A DNA stretch of 64,000 nt from Polytrichum commune (GCA_950295325.1 OX485804.1:19158001-19222000), one strand, 5' to 3'; positions 25,201 through 36,313 are shown, counted from the stretch's first letter. Program-made: numbers and translations. Notes: generated from the sequence alone by a model not told the origin.

Positions 25201-26700
25201 GGGCATGCTTTTACTAGAATTCCTTTACACTAGGTGCCGATTTGTGGGAGCCAACTCAAAAGAGCAAAACATGTATGCATGGTCCTTGTTTGGGACTACA
25301 TTCTTTTACATTGCTTGATTCATCTTACATCATGCTTGGAGTAAACAATATCCCTTTTGGAGTAAACAAACCCCAAAATTAGCATCAAAAGCCTTGAATT
25401 AATCCAGAGAGACCCACTTGAGATAAATAAACCATAAACATATGGGGGTTATGTTTTTACTGCTAGACCCTTTACCTTGGTAAGGTTCCAACTGCACCAC
25501 CTAGTTAAGAGAATTTAGCTACAAGTTAGTGAGGATTAATTTAACAAAAAAATATAGTTAACTAAAATCATGGCCACACCACCTACCTAGGAGAAATAGC
25601 TAATAATGTGAGTTAGTGAAATCAACTACTATAGAGGGTGATCTATTCCAACACAAAATAATGATTTTCCCCTCAAAATTTGTCGTGTGTCATGGTCACA
25701 TTCACTTTGACCCACTTGAATCCATGTGGAAACTACATTCAAGCGCATTTAAAGATGAAGTAGGGAGCCCTCAATAGCATCTCATATGTGAGCTAACTGA
25801 GTGCATGGCTGCACATCTTAGTTACCACTAACCAAAGGTTGACCAATTTAAGAGAGGAGATACGGTCGACCGCCCAAAGTTTTTCTCAACTTGCCCAAGT
25901 TTTGAACATGACACTAATGATACGCTATAATTTCGTGGGCCGCACCATTTGTGTTTCATTGTGGTTCAAATATATTAAAAAAATTAGTTACAATTAAATA
26001 ATATTATTCAAAATCCAAATATTTGAACATTGAAATTGAAAAATGTTTTATCAACAAGATATTATTTTATAATAAAAATGTATGCTAATTTGGGATGATG
26101 TAAGAAATAGTGTGGGACCTAATAGCGGAATGGAGAAGAGATGGGAAAAATGAAAGGCAAGCATTCAAGACCAAAACTTGGGCTACTCATTTATAAGAGT
26201 TAGTTAGCATTAGGGGTTTGGATGAGTTAAGGTTTCTTCACAAAAGCAAGGTCTCAAAAGTTAGCTAACTTCTATTTTGATATCTTTTATTGAATCCTTA
26301 AATTTTAACCAGGTGGTGCGACCCTAAGATAGATTAGCTCTCACATAGGTTAGCTACCTCATATGTTAGCTAACTCTCTTAACTGGGCAGTGTGGGCACA
26401 ATATAACTAGTTTGAGTGGTTCCTTACTTCAACTCGAGCCTTATCCATGATGTGCAGTTGGACCCCAATAATGCTAGAGGCCCAACTCATAATGGTAGGA
26501 GTCAAGCCCCTGGCCTCAGTGGAGGGTGGATCACACCAACCATTTCTAGCATCATCTGTCAACATCTCCGGCTGTAATAATGTGAAAAGTGGTGGGTTAA
26601 CATCTATATCTCAACATAATCCCCATCAATTTCATGGCCAAAACCGGACGGAAAGTTTGGTGTGATCGGGGCATGAGCTGGAAATAAGGGCAGTTTGAAA
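22269..26700. other. Intergenic, no gene seen; poly-C runs and repeat debris
   Basis: C-homopolymer runs lie at about 22271-22284, 22516-22525 and 24811-24820. Short frames near 23460-23820 have no recognisable content. A weak terminal-inverted-repeat pair (CACCACCTAGTTAAGAGAAT near 25495 against CTCTCTTAACTGGGCAGTG near 26371) could bound a decayed element of about 900 bp. Confidence 0.4.
24738..24820. repeat. Copy 2 of the transposon-end-like repeat (GCTC-rich)
   Basis: Contains CACTCCTCACTGCTC, CTCATCGCTCGCCACTC and ATATGATAACATCCCC, matching the block order of about 1040-1076 in the same orientation. Followed by a poly-C tract. Confidence 0.45.
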
Positions 26701-26706
26701 CACCAA

Positions 26707-26780
26707 TTAGGGTTTAGTGGTTAGGGTTTGAAGAGTCTCCCCCAGGTTCGCCTCCACCCTATTCTGCTGCATATATAGTC
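26707..26780 (+). promoter_or_regulatory. snoRNA-cluster promoter: two telo boxes and a TATA box
   Basis: TTAGGGTTT occurs at 26707-26715 and again at 26721-26729 (reverse of the AAACCCTAA telo box). A TATA-like ATATATAG follows at 26771-26778. Telo boxes in front of a TATA box are characteristic of plant snoRNA, ribosomal-protein and translation-apparatus genes. The first snoRNA begins about 210 bp downstream on the same strand. Function is inferred from motif, spacing and context. Confidence 0.6.
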
Positions 26781-26989
26781 CTCCGTGTTTCGACATCCCC
26801 ATCCGCTTTGGAAGTCGGTTGAGGCTTGCATTTTATGTTGTCAGTAGTTCGGTGTTCATGTATTGGATGCGTGAGTGATTTCGAGTGCGTCTTTCATCTC
26901 TTGGTGTGGATTCTATCGTCTATGTGACGTACCGTGTCTTTTTTATCTTTGTTTTTTTGGATTATGTGGGCAATTATACTGTCGAGTTG

Positions 26990-27066
26990 CGGGTGTGATG
27001 AACAAATATGCCAAAACAGTTATCCCTGACCGAATAAATCATGTGGATGTAAAATGTTCTGACCCG
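26990..27066 (+). ncRNA. C/D box snoRNA, copy 1
   Basis: C box GTGATGA (26995-27001), D' box CTGA (27026-27029) and D box CTGA (27059-27062). The terminal stem CGGGT/ACCCG brings the C and D boxes together. Length 77 nt, normal for the class. Nine nucleotides just 5' of D' (CAGTTATCC) are complementary to the conserved GGAUAACUG of large-subunit rRNA, so the product may guide 2'-O-methylation there. It is the first of a tandem series of near-identical copies with about 170-bp spacing, transcribed from the telo-box promoter and presumably processed from one precursor. Confidence 0.75.
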
Positions 27067-27159
27067 AAAGTATTTTGGATTAGTGATTAGCAATGTCACT
27101 GGGAGGAAACCACCAGCTAGCGTTTCAGATTTTATGTAAGCTATCACTTTGTAGAGTTC

Positions 27160-27235
27160 TGGGTGTGATGAACAACAATTCCAAAACAGTTATCCCTGAC
27201 CGAATAATCATGTGGATGCAACTTGTTCTGACCCA
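27160..27235 (+). ncRNA. C/D box snoRNA, copy 2
   Basis: C box GTGATGA ending 27171, D' CTGA (27196-27199) and D CTGA (27228-27231). The terminal stem is TGGGT/ACCCA. Against copy 1 the last stem pair changed from C-G to T-A, a compensatory change that supports the stem. The guide CAGTTATCC before D' is unchanged. Length 76 nt. Confidence 0.75.
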
Positions 27236-27328
27236 AAAGTATTTGTGACTTACTATTAGCGATGCAATTGGGAAGCAAGCATAAGATTGGGCTTCAGGTC
27301 TTAATTAAGAGATCACATCGTGGAGTCT

Positions 27329-27405
27329 CGGGTGTGATGAACAACAATGCCAAAACAGTTATCCCTGGCCGAATAAATCATGTGGATGCAACATGTTCTG
27401 ACCCG
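27329..27405 (+). ncRNA. C/D box snoRNA, copy 3
   Basis: C box GTGATGA ending 27340 and D box CTGA (27398-27401), with terminal stem CGGGT/ACCCG. The D' box reads CTGG (27365-27368) instead of CTGA, while the preceding CAGTTATCC is intact. D' boxes tolerate variation, but this copy may guide less efficiently. The spacer before it (169-bp repeat unit) also resembles the spacer before copy 2. Confidence 0.72.
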
Positions 27406-27618
27406 AAAATGTGCGCCATAACGTGGCGATGTAGTTGCGAAAGAATACCAGCCACGGTTTGAAAGGTTAGGGTTCAAGAGATCTACGTGGTGGTGTATGT
27501 GAGGCCAGAGGTTTGGAAAGTGTTTAATCACCTGTGGATTCCGTCGTCTATTTGACTGAGAGTGCTTGGCTGATGATCATTTGATCTTCTCGTTGTGTGA
27601 GCGAACATGTTGTGGAGT

Positions 27619-27696
27619 TGTGGGTGATGAACAGTAATGCCAGAATAGTTATCCCTGACCGAATATATCATGTGGATTGAACACGTTCTGACCATA
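27619..27696 (+). ncRNA. C/D box snoRNA, copy 4 (diverged)
   Basis: C box GTGATGA (27624-27630), D' CTGA (27655-27658) and D CTGA (27688-27691). The terminal stem sequence has changed to TGTGG/CCATA but still pairs, with one G-U. The guide reads TAGTTATCC, which still pairs using one wobble. Maintained structure despite changed sequence suggests selection. The leader before it (GTGGATTCCGTCGTCTAT) resembles the one before copy 1. Confidence 0.68.
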
Positions 27697-27734
27697 ACCG
27701 CACCTCTCATGATGCAGTTCAGTGCGAATACGTT

Positions 27735-27816
27735 GACTGATGCTAAGGTTGAGGGTTTTGAGTATATGTGCCAAAACATTTTAACCCTGACCAAATAGTA
27801 TGCGGGTTCACAATCA
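27735..27816 (+). pseudogene. Decayed C/D snoRNA copy 5
   Basis: Retains GTGCCAAAACATTTTAACCC followed by CTGACCAAATAGTATG, recognisably the middle of copies 1-4. The C box, the terminal stem and the D box are lost. Probably a dead copy at the end of the array. Confidence 0.5.
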
Positions 27817-28088
27817 TTATGGATCTAGCTCATGTTCTGCTGATATTTGTTCACTCATATTTGTTATCGCAAGATATCGAGGAAGGTTATTATACTGTTC
27901 ACATATTTTCAAGATACACATAGATGTTTGACATCGATTTGTAGTGGATATAATGTCTCTGCATCTTTGGAAACTAATTTGAATCTATCAAGAGCGTATA
28001 AACTGAGAAGTCTTGCAAACTCAATGTGTATGTCGTGTGTGTTAGTGTGCTGACGAATCTAATGTCCACCAATCCCACTACCAGATGG

Positions 28089-28126
28089 CAGTAGATGATG
28101 AAATGCATACCTTTCATCATCTACTG
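28089..28126. repeat. Perfect 15-bp hairpin downstream of the snoRNA cluster
   Basis: CAGTAGATGATGAAA (28089-28103) is followed by an 8-nt loop and the exact inverse TTTCATCATCTACTG (28112-28126). A second, weaker palindrome using the same GATGATGAAAG word follows at about 28146-28170. It may act in 3' processing of the precursor RNA or be a short MITE remnant. Confidence 0.5.
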
Positions 28127-28179
28127 GTAATTTCTTTATCATTCTTTCAGATGATGAAAGATAATTAATTAAGAAATGA

Positions 28180-29640
28180 ATGTGGAAATTTGCATGTTAT
28201 GTTATTAATATGACATGTAACATCCTCATTCAATGCCGTTATTACGGATCGTCATTAGTCTCAAATCCACTGATGTAATTTTCTACCTTCGAAATTTGTG
28301 CATCATTAAGAGCATAGTATACGACATCAGAGGTGAACCTTTTTGTTCAATTAATGAAGCCAATTAAATACGACATAAATGTGACTTTGGCACAGAACAT
28401 ATTCGCTCTCGTCTTCAACTGAATAGTTTAAACGTATGTCATGCGTAGTGTTCACAATTGAGGCAAATAATGTCGCGACTTTGTAAGTTGGAAAATATAT
28501 AGTACGTCGATTTATACCTGGTATGTCCTTCAAATAGTTTCTATAAATGGGTGCAACCATTAACCATACCAATAACATAGAAGATGAAGGTTTTCAAGCA
28601 CACTTTCAAAAGCAGCAATGAATCTAAATGAATTAACCGGCAATTGCTAGTTTTCATTAGATATCCTTCAATGTCAATGCGAACTGGATTCATTGTCTCC
28701 ACAACAGTCCAAGCAATGTGCGGTGCCCGAGACACTGATTCTCCTAAACAATGTTGCAAATTTCAATGCAACAGACATAAGTACATAGACATGGCCAAAT
28801 AGCCGGCAATTTCGTTTGTCTTACGCTATTCAATAGGTACAAATAATGAGACCTGCACCTGCACATGAGACCGTATCAGCATGGTATAGTTTACATATCT
28901 GAAGTTGGCACGTTCACAAATGATGTGAAATCCTCCAGAAAACTTTGTTCGTAACTCGGTTATGATAAATGGCCTTAAAATGTTTCTCATACTATACAAG
29001 TTAGTCATTCAAGGTAAAAAATGAAGATGTATGTCTAAAATTCATAGATGTATGTCAACACTGATAGAACACGCAGAAAGGAATACAAATGGGGATAAGT
29101 TGGGTAACTCATACCAGAGGATTGGATAACTCATTCTGGGAACAAACCACAAGTCTCCGCATCTTAACGAGCTACTGCAAATCGACAATAAGTTCATGTT
29201 AGACTTATTCTGTATATTCCACTCCCACTCATCAGCACCTTTGTATCTATTTTTTTTTTGATGGTTATACCACAAACTTACATCAGAAAGTTATACCACA
29301 AAGTTATTTTTAGTCCAACCTGGATCAAGGATTTCATTTAGTGTCAACTGGCCCTGTCAGTGCTGTAACAGAAAGCGAAAGGCCAAGTAATCTTCGTGTT
29401 GCCTCCGCCCTGCACATGTAAATAGTAAACCTCATCATAAACCGTAGAATCTAAAAAGAAAGTAAGTCTGTTAAGTAGCAAGATATCATAGGCAAAGCGA
29501 TCCCTCACACACGATAATCCAGGTTAGCAGTATAATCTAACAAAAGGCAGTTCTCCCAATGTTGACATAGGCTACTAACCTCATTCCTCCTTCAAGCTTG
29601 ATTTAGTGGGAGCTTTTATAGACTTTTTATTACAGTGAGT
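28180..29640. other. Intergenic, no gene seen
   Basis: No coding region or clear repeat boundary recognised between the snoRNA cluster and the MITE near the end of the CLC gene. Confidence 0.45.
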
Positions 29641-29649
29641 AGGGGTTCA

Positions 29650-30078
29650 AGGGGCATTTAAACACCCAACTACTTTGAGTGGTTGTGGTTGTGGCTGAGG
29701 TTGAGGTCCACTTTCAACAACTAAAAGGTGTAGTTGAAGAGTGGATTTGACCTTAATTATCGTCCCTCTTATTGGTGCAATCCATGGAGTGAGACAAAAA
29801 AATCATGAATTCTAGTGGAAAGTTCGTCTAAGAGTAATTTTGTCCTACACCTTTCCCATGCTTTGGCCTTGAAGTTCTCTCCAAATGCCACATAGTAACT
29901 ACAAGCAAAATAGAACAAAAGAAAGTAAACTACAACCATCGCAACCACCACCAACTACACCTTGTATCGTAGTTGGATAAGAGTTAGTTGAGGTTGTGAT
30001 TATCAACAATGCATCTTACAGAACCACAGTAAATACAACTATCAACCACCAAAACTGTGGTTGTGTGTAAACACCCCT
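29650..30078. mobile_element. MITE-like element downstream of the CLC gene
   Basis: It begins AGGGGCATTTAAACACC and ends GTGTGTAAACACCCCT (imperfect inverted ends), flanked by TCA at 29647-29649 and 30079-30081. GTTGTGG repeats lie near both ends. The inner part (TTTGGCCTTGAAGTTC, AATAGAACAAAAGAAAG) is the inverse of sequence at about 44330-44460, which is another copy. It ends about 20 bp from the CLC stop codon, so it may overlap the 3' UTR. Confidence 0.5.
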
Positions 30079-30098
30079 TCAAAGTGGTAATCCAAGTA

Positions 30099-33000
30099 TC
30101 AAAAAGAGAAGTGGTAGGGGAAGTAGTTCTCGAACCGGCATGTCAATGCAATGGAGTCTCTGTCCAGGAGGCCAACCACTTCCCCTCCTGAATCTAGCAC
30201 TGGGATCTGACGCAAACCACGCCCAGCCATGAGGCGCTGCGCAGTTCTCAGATTCATGTCCTTTGTAGCAGTTACTACTTGCTTCAACCTCCTGCTCTTC
30301 AATAACTCAAAAGCTGGCCTGTTTTCCACCTGTCAACAAAAACAAATAGTATGGATGAACTTGACGACCCCTTTGCCAGGACAAGAAAGGATAATGCCTA
30401 CGTTTGCCAACACTAGCATGAATTATAGAGTCTCTTCGCCAATGAAGCTCTTTCTAATGGCCATAACTGGGGGCAACTTGATTGCCCATTGTTCCTTCCC
30501 TAGTAGGCTCACCAAGCCCTTTGGTACCCACAAAGTTTAGGATGACTGGTTGACCTGGTGACCCTTAAAATTTTTGGGTGAACCATAGCGGGTAACCCTA
30601 ACATGGCTCCATGGAGAACGGAAGTCACACCACTTGGAAGGTGGACACGAGTCCCAACAACCCCAGCTATTGACTTGATTCTTTCTGCTGGTACATACCT
30701 ATCAAACCTTCAGTCCTTCGCTTGTTGACAACAATCCATGATGTGCTAGAAGGGTTTAGGATTTATTAAATAACTGTCACACTAGCAAAAGCTCACTGCT
30801 GCTGGGACTTCGAAGAACAAACTCAACTTCACAATAAAAAAACCAGGTAGAAGAAACCTCCATCTGAAGACCAATGCTAGTCGCGACTCCTGCAGCTTGC
30901 TGAATATCAGCCAATGTAAGAAGACCTAAAAGTTGTTGATTTGAGTCGAGTAACAGCACGCACCACTCTTTCTCCTCCACCATAGCTGACATGGCATCTC
31001 GCACGGTGGTGGTCATTGACACACTTGCAAATCTGGTCCTCATCGCCATCATCACAGGAATTTCTTCGGCTAACTGCTCTTCACTAATTTCCAAATTGGC
31101 GAGACAGAGTGATGCATCGATGTTGCATAGATCATTCTCATCTGGTTTTAAGCCCTCAGCAGGGGTTTCATAATCCCTGTAACCACCTTTCCATGCTTCT
31201 GCTTCCTGAAATTTCTCTGTCACATTTTGTAGACTCCCATTATCATCTTGGTTGCCTGAGGAGCTCTTAAGGTCGGAAGTACTGACCGCAGCAAGGCCAG
31301 TAACATTGAGACTTTGAGAACTTTGATTGGTTTGCAGAACAGATACCAAAGAGGATGCAGGTGAAAGAGTCAAGTCATTCTTTGCACGCTTGTTCTTCTT
31401 CGTGGACGATGATGCAATCCACGAGGACAAACCCACCGCCCCCATTAAAGGCAAAATGATGCGGTAATCCCGAGTCAGCTCAAATAACAGTAAAACTGAT
31501 GTCAATGGGACTTGGCACACGCCTGCGAGCATTGCTGCCATGCCGACCTGTACAAAATTTTGAGCACCAATGTTGGACCAGTATATAGGTGAATGCATGG
31601 TATCCATGCACAATACCAATACTGGCATCAAAGAATGTAACCGATCGATATATCAGAATTGTAACACCAGCCAAATATTGATGCTTGGTGGTTAATCACA
31701 AGATGAGGGAACCTTTGTATTCCCAAGTCATTAGTTGGATGAATTTCATCTTATTACCATGATATTGGTACTGACTTTTTTAATCTTACCTAGTCATGAA
31801 GGCTCTAGCATGATATACAGACTCCGGATGGTATCAAAAACAAAACAAAACCACAGGTACTCCTTCAACTAACGTTACTAGGAAAATGAAATCCCTCCTT
31901 TTATACATACCCAAATGGTATTAAATAAAGGTGAAGGGGATGGGAAAACTACCAGTGCATAGGCCTGAGGAGCAGCAACCTTGAGCCAACCTAAATGTAA
32001 TGCAGGGTCTGCATGTGCGAAGAGAGTCCTGGCAAGGTTCCCGTATGCTGATCCGAGTGCAGCTCCTATGAATAATGAAGGTGCGTACATACCACCCACT
32101 AATCCTGACCCACGACATAATGACGTGGCGATGACTTTAGCACCCACCAGCTGCAACAGGAGCTCCACAGATGGACTGGGCACCCATGGTCTTGATTCTA
32201 GGAGGACATCCACATTCTCAAAGCCCCAATATAGCACTTCTGGGTATGCGAGAGCAATCAAACCAACTGCAAGACCTCCGACTGGTGGAAGGAAGCCTGG
32301 ATGAATTCCTGTGGATTTCCTTACATAGTCGAACAACATTGTTGCATAGGCACTTCCCTTCATGAGGGTCACTGATACACCGCCACTTAAGATTCCCAAC
32401 AGCAGGTACAGCGGAAGCTCTGTTTGCCCATAAAGAGAAAAGGGGTATTACATGACTGGTAATTTCCTACTTTGGCTCTCTCATGGATATCAAATAATTC
32501 AAACGCTCACACCATAGGAGGAGTTCATATACATAGAGTTCATATTAGACATATCTTTGCATTAAACTACTTTGCATATACAGTAGTTCATATACATAGA
32601 GTAGATATTAGACAACCCCATAAACAGTTCACATACACATTTCAGGAAACAATGTGCTTCTTTCCTTTGATATGTTGAATCCAAGACATGCAAGTATGAC
32701 CGGTTATTGTCTACTTTGGGCTGTCATGGTCGCCCTTGGCTTTGGTAACCACTACTCTAGTTGCTTGATCCCAAATAGTTGAAAAACTCACACGATAGGA
32801 GTTTATATTAGACATATCTTTATATTAGACAACTTTAAAACAGAGTTCATTATACATATAGTTGTTATTAGACAACTTTATGTACAGTTTAAATTAGACA
32901 TTTGAAAAACATGTGCTTCTTTCACCTAAATTCATGTTGATCCCAAGAGATGCAAAGTATGCAGGGTTCAGCATACCAGCAGGTGAACGGAAGTCATAGG

Positions 33001-36000
33001 CAGGTATCCTAAATGCAGGGTCGGATCCAAGGCCGGCTTGTGAAACTACACTGGCCAGTACTGAGCTCAGCAACAACATTGCGGTGGTAAGTGAGGGTGC
33101 TGAGTCGGATGATGAAGGCCGCAACACCGATTCCAACGCAAAGAAGCAGCCAGCCACAGCTGCATTAAACCCTGCACTTATTGATCCCAAAATTTCATTA
33201 GTCACTGTGTGAAAGACTACAACTTACAAAGAACCCATCACTGTGAAGAAACTTACAACACGCAAAGAGAGATACATAGCATTCTTAAGTAGCCCATAAA
33301 AGTTCCACTGCAAATGGAATGATTCTTGGGTAATCTGGATTACCTAAGAATGATACCATTGGGGGACACACCTCTTCAGTTGAATCTTGGTAGATGAAAG
33401 AAGGCTTTGTGTCCAAAGATCATAGGCAACAATGAGGTGTCAACTAATGAGAGCTTAATGCCACTTGATGACCATGCTTGATTGCATTCATGCATGTAAT
33501 CAAGGACCTCGATTCTCAAAATTTTATTCTTGAAGCTAGAATATGAAGAGAACGTCCTTACGCATGCATAAGAATGCTATGCATGACCCAATCAAGATCC
33601 CAAGGTCAAGAATTGTTTCATAACCTAAGAATGATTCCTTTTGGGATGCATGTCTTCAATTAATTCTTGGTAGATGGGAGGAGGCTTTGTATCCAACGAC
33701 CATAGGCAACAATGAGGTGTTTGACTAATGAGAGCTTAATGCCACTTGACGACTATGCCTCATGGCATTCATGCATGTACTCAAAGACCTTGATTCTGGA
33801 AATTTTATTCTTAAAGCTAGAATAGAGAGATAACATCCTTACACATGCTTAAGAATGCTAAGCAATGCATGACCCAATCAAGACCCTAAAAGTCTTAAGA
33901 ATAATTTCAAAACCTGAGGAGATGCCTGCTGCAGAGCCTGCAGCAACCAATGACAGCTTCCTTTCACGACTATTGCTTAGCACGGTGCCCACACCATTTG
34001 CTATGGATGCACCAATTTCAACACTAGGGCCTTCTGGACCAAGGGAACATCCTGTGCCCAGAGTGATGGCAGCAGCTACTGCCTTCAAGAAAGCTCGAAG
34101 GACACTGCGGAGATCAGCCAGCCGAGTTGCACTTGTTGCTCCCATCTTTTCTCTCCTATTTTTATCGAGACGTTCACGCATCGTGTTAATGACTCCCACC
34201 AAAACACCTCCACCAAACGGAACAGCAAGTAGACGAAGCCATGTCTCGTTGAGTGGACGCGTTCGCAGCCATGCCGCTCCACTTTCAGGTATTCCCTCCC
34301 ACACCTCATTGTGAATCTCATGCACCTGCTCTCTCACAATACACATCCATAGTGAGTACAGAAATGAAAAGTAAGACCCTATTAGAGTATCTTGATTTGT
34401 TATGGCAGGAGGTTAGAGAGCTTAGAGGTGAGGCTTATAGAAAGACCTCGCAATATGGCTCAAATAGACCATAAGACTCTACTTCAACCCTGAACAATTT
34501 GATCACTCGTTTGTCCAGCTTTGATTCAAAACAGACACCAAAATTTCACCAATCCTCCAACATATCTCGGTACCTTCCTCCTCACCAGGAGCGGTCATGA
34601 CTCTCCGCTGATTCCCTAATTTGTGGAGTGTAATCTATCAGAACGTTGGACTGTAAAACCCTATACCCTAGTTCTGTTGAAATGAACAGAAGTCAAGAAG
34701 TCAAGGGAGAAGCTAAACAATGAGAAGGCAATTCAAATAGTGTCAGTTTGTCACAAAAACTGAAGTGATCCTAATTGTGAAGTGTAAACTATCAGAACGT
34801 TGAACGATAAAACCCTATACCCTACTTCTGTTGAAATGGACAGAAGTCGAGAAGTCAAGGGAGAAACTAAACAATGGTGAGAAAGTGGCATTAGGCTCTC
34901 ATTAGTCATCGACACCTCCTTCAGACACAAAGCTTTCTTCCATCTAACAAAGATTCAATTGAAGAGGTGTGTACCCAAAGGAATCACTCTTAGGTTGTAA
35001 GACACTGCTTGACTTTAAAATCATGATTGGGTCATGCATAGCATTCTTAAGCATGTGGAAGGATGCTCTCTTTCTATTCTAGCTTCAAGAATAAAAACTT
35101 AAAAATCAAGGTCCTTGACTATATGCATGAATGCAATCAAGTGTTGTCAAGTGGCATTAAGCTCTCATTACTAGATACCTCCTTCATTGGTGCCTATGAT
35201 CTTTAAACACAAGGCCTTCTTCCATCTACCAAGAATCAATTGGAGAGGTGTGCCCCCAACGGTATCCAGATTACCTAAGAATCATTCCAATTTCATTGGA
35301 ACCTAAATAGGCTACTTATGAATGTAATGATTTTTATTTATATGATAATAGGGTCACAGGAAGGTGCACATTAGCTTAGAATCTTCTTCCATGTACCAAG
35401 ATTCAATCAGAGAGGTATGTCCCCAATGGAATCATTCTTCCGTTAAACAGATTACATAAGAATCCTTTCATTTGCATTGAAACCTACATAGGCTACTTAA
35501 AAGTGTTATGAGGATTGTAAGGAAAATATTCTAAAATTTTGGGTGACAGGAAGGTGCACACTAGCTTATAACCGTCTTCCATCAACCAAGATTCAATTAG
35601 AGAGTTGCGTCCCCAAGGAAATCATTCTTCGATTATCTGGATTAGCTAAGAATTGTTCAATTTCCATTACATACCAAATAGGCTACTTAAGGGAAGTATT
35701 CTAAAAAAATAGGGTGACGATAAGAAGGTGCAAATTAGGTTACCCCAATGTTGAAGAGGACAACGCTCCCACCAGTGAGGAGGCCAACAAGGCATGCGAG
35801 AAGGACAATCACTCCCTCAGGTGGGAGAGATTCCTTCACAGCCAACGCCGTGCTCGCAGCATAATTCCCAACCAAACTTCGTGCGGTTGACGACGTAGAA
35901 GGGCTATATTCACCGTCTTCTTCCTCCCCAAGGCTAAGTCGATCATTATCTTCACTTTCTTGTAAGCTGTCTGGAGAATTGTTGTCTCTCAGAGCTCTCC

Positions 36001-36313
36001 AGACATGTGCATTGGAAAGAACATCATCCCACCGCCGAAATGTTGAGGAGGTACTGAGAATTGTGCAAAATGGAGATGCCACATGATTGACAAAAATGCT
36101 TGCTCGAGGACCACCTAAAGGGTTATGTTTGCTGAACCTGCTACTCAGCTGATAATGGCTATGGATGTGATAATGTATCCCATCATATGGGCATCGCAAT
36201 TGAGGATGGCTTGACTTACTACTACTTGACAATAATAATGTTTTCTTGCAATTCTCGACAGTTGGGCTGGGAAGGCCGTAGCAGGGTCCAGCCAGAATGG
36301 CGGAAGAAGGCAT
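30099..36313 (-). CDS. CLCe: CLC-e-type chloride channel/transporter, plastid-targeted (6 exons, 854 aa)
   Basis: Exons in gene order: 36313-35744, 34325-33914, 33171-32977, 32419-31953, 31547-30858 and 30329-30099; all joins keep phase. Residues 1 to about 140 are Ser-rich and look like a chloroplast transit region. The channel fold follows: PPEGVIVLLACLVGLLTGG, then LGPEGPSVEIGASIA with the gating glutamate at about residue 288, SAAGISSGFNAAVAGCFF, DFRSPAELPLYLLLG, YPEVLYWGFENVD, GLVGGMYAPSLFIGAALG and LAGVCQVPLTSVLLLFELT. Two CBS domains follow (about 713-770 and 779-835). These blocks match Arabidopsis CLC-e, a thylakoid or plastid anion channel (from memory). The position of the proton glutamate of bacterial exchangers is Ser (about 342, in ALESVLRP), which suggests channel-like function. 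The C-terminus (RFENYFPYHFSF) is not like Arabidopsis. Length exceeds Arabidopsis (about 710) through the N-terminus and the Ser-rich linker before CBS1. Confidence 0.93.
33343..33886. repeat. Tandem repeat of about 270 bp, two units, in CLC-e intron 2
   Basis: Units at about 33343-33622 and 33623-33886 share ATCATAGGCAACAATGAGGT (one change), GAGAGCTTAATGCCACTTGA and GCATGACCCAATCAAGA. Unit 2 runs up to about 28 bp from the donor of exon 2. Inverse copies occur in intron 1 (about 34890-35290). Confidence 0.7.
34615..34882. repeat. Tandem duplication (about 155-bp period) in CLC-e intron 1
   Basis: Two direct copies, about 34615-34725 and 34770-34882, share ATCAGAACGTTG, AAAACCCTATACCCTA, TTCTGTTGAAATG and AAGTCAAGGGAGAA. 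Confidence 0.7.
34890..35700. repeat. Inverse copies of the intron-2 repeat, plus further repeats, in CLC-e intron 1
   Basis: Two blocks (about 34890-35110 and 35140-35290) are reverse complements of the intron-2 units, sharing TTGATTGGGTCATGC-type and AAGTGGCATTAAGCTCTCAT words. Three further direct blocks (about 35230, 35390 and 35570) repeat CTTCCATCTACCAAGA, ATTGGAGAGGTGTG and AATAGGCTACTTA. Introns 1 and 2 can therefore pair with each other in the pre-mRNA. Confidence 0.6.

Noticed and set aside
26990-27696. Naming the snoRNA U15/snR13
   Set aside because: The guide pairs with GGAUAACUG near the peptidyl transferase centre, not with the region I recall for U15/snR13, so the name is not supported.
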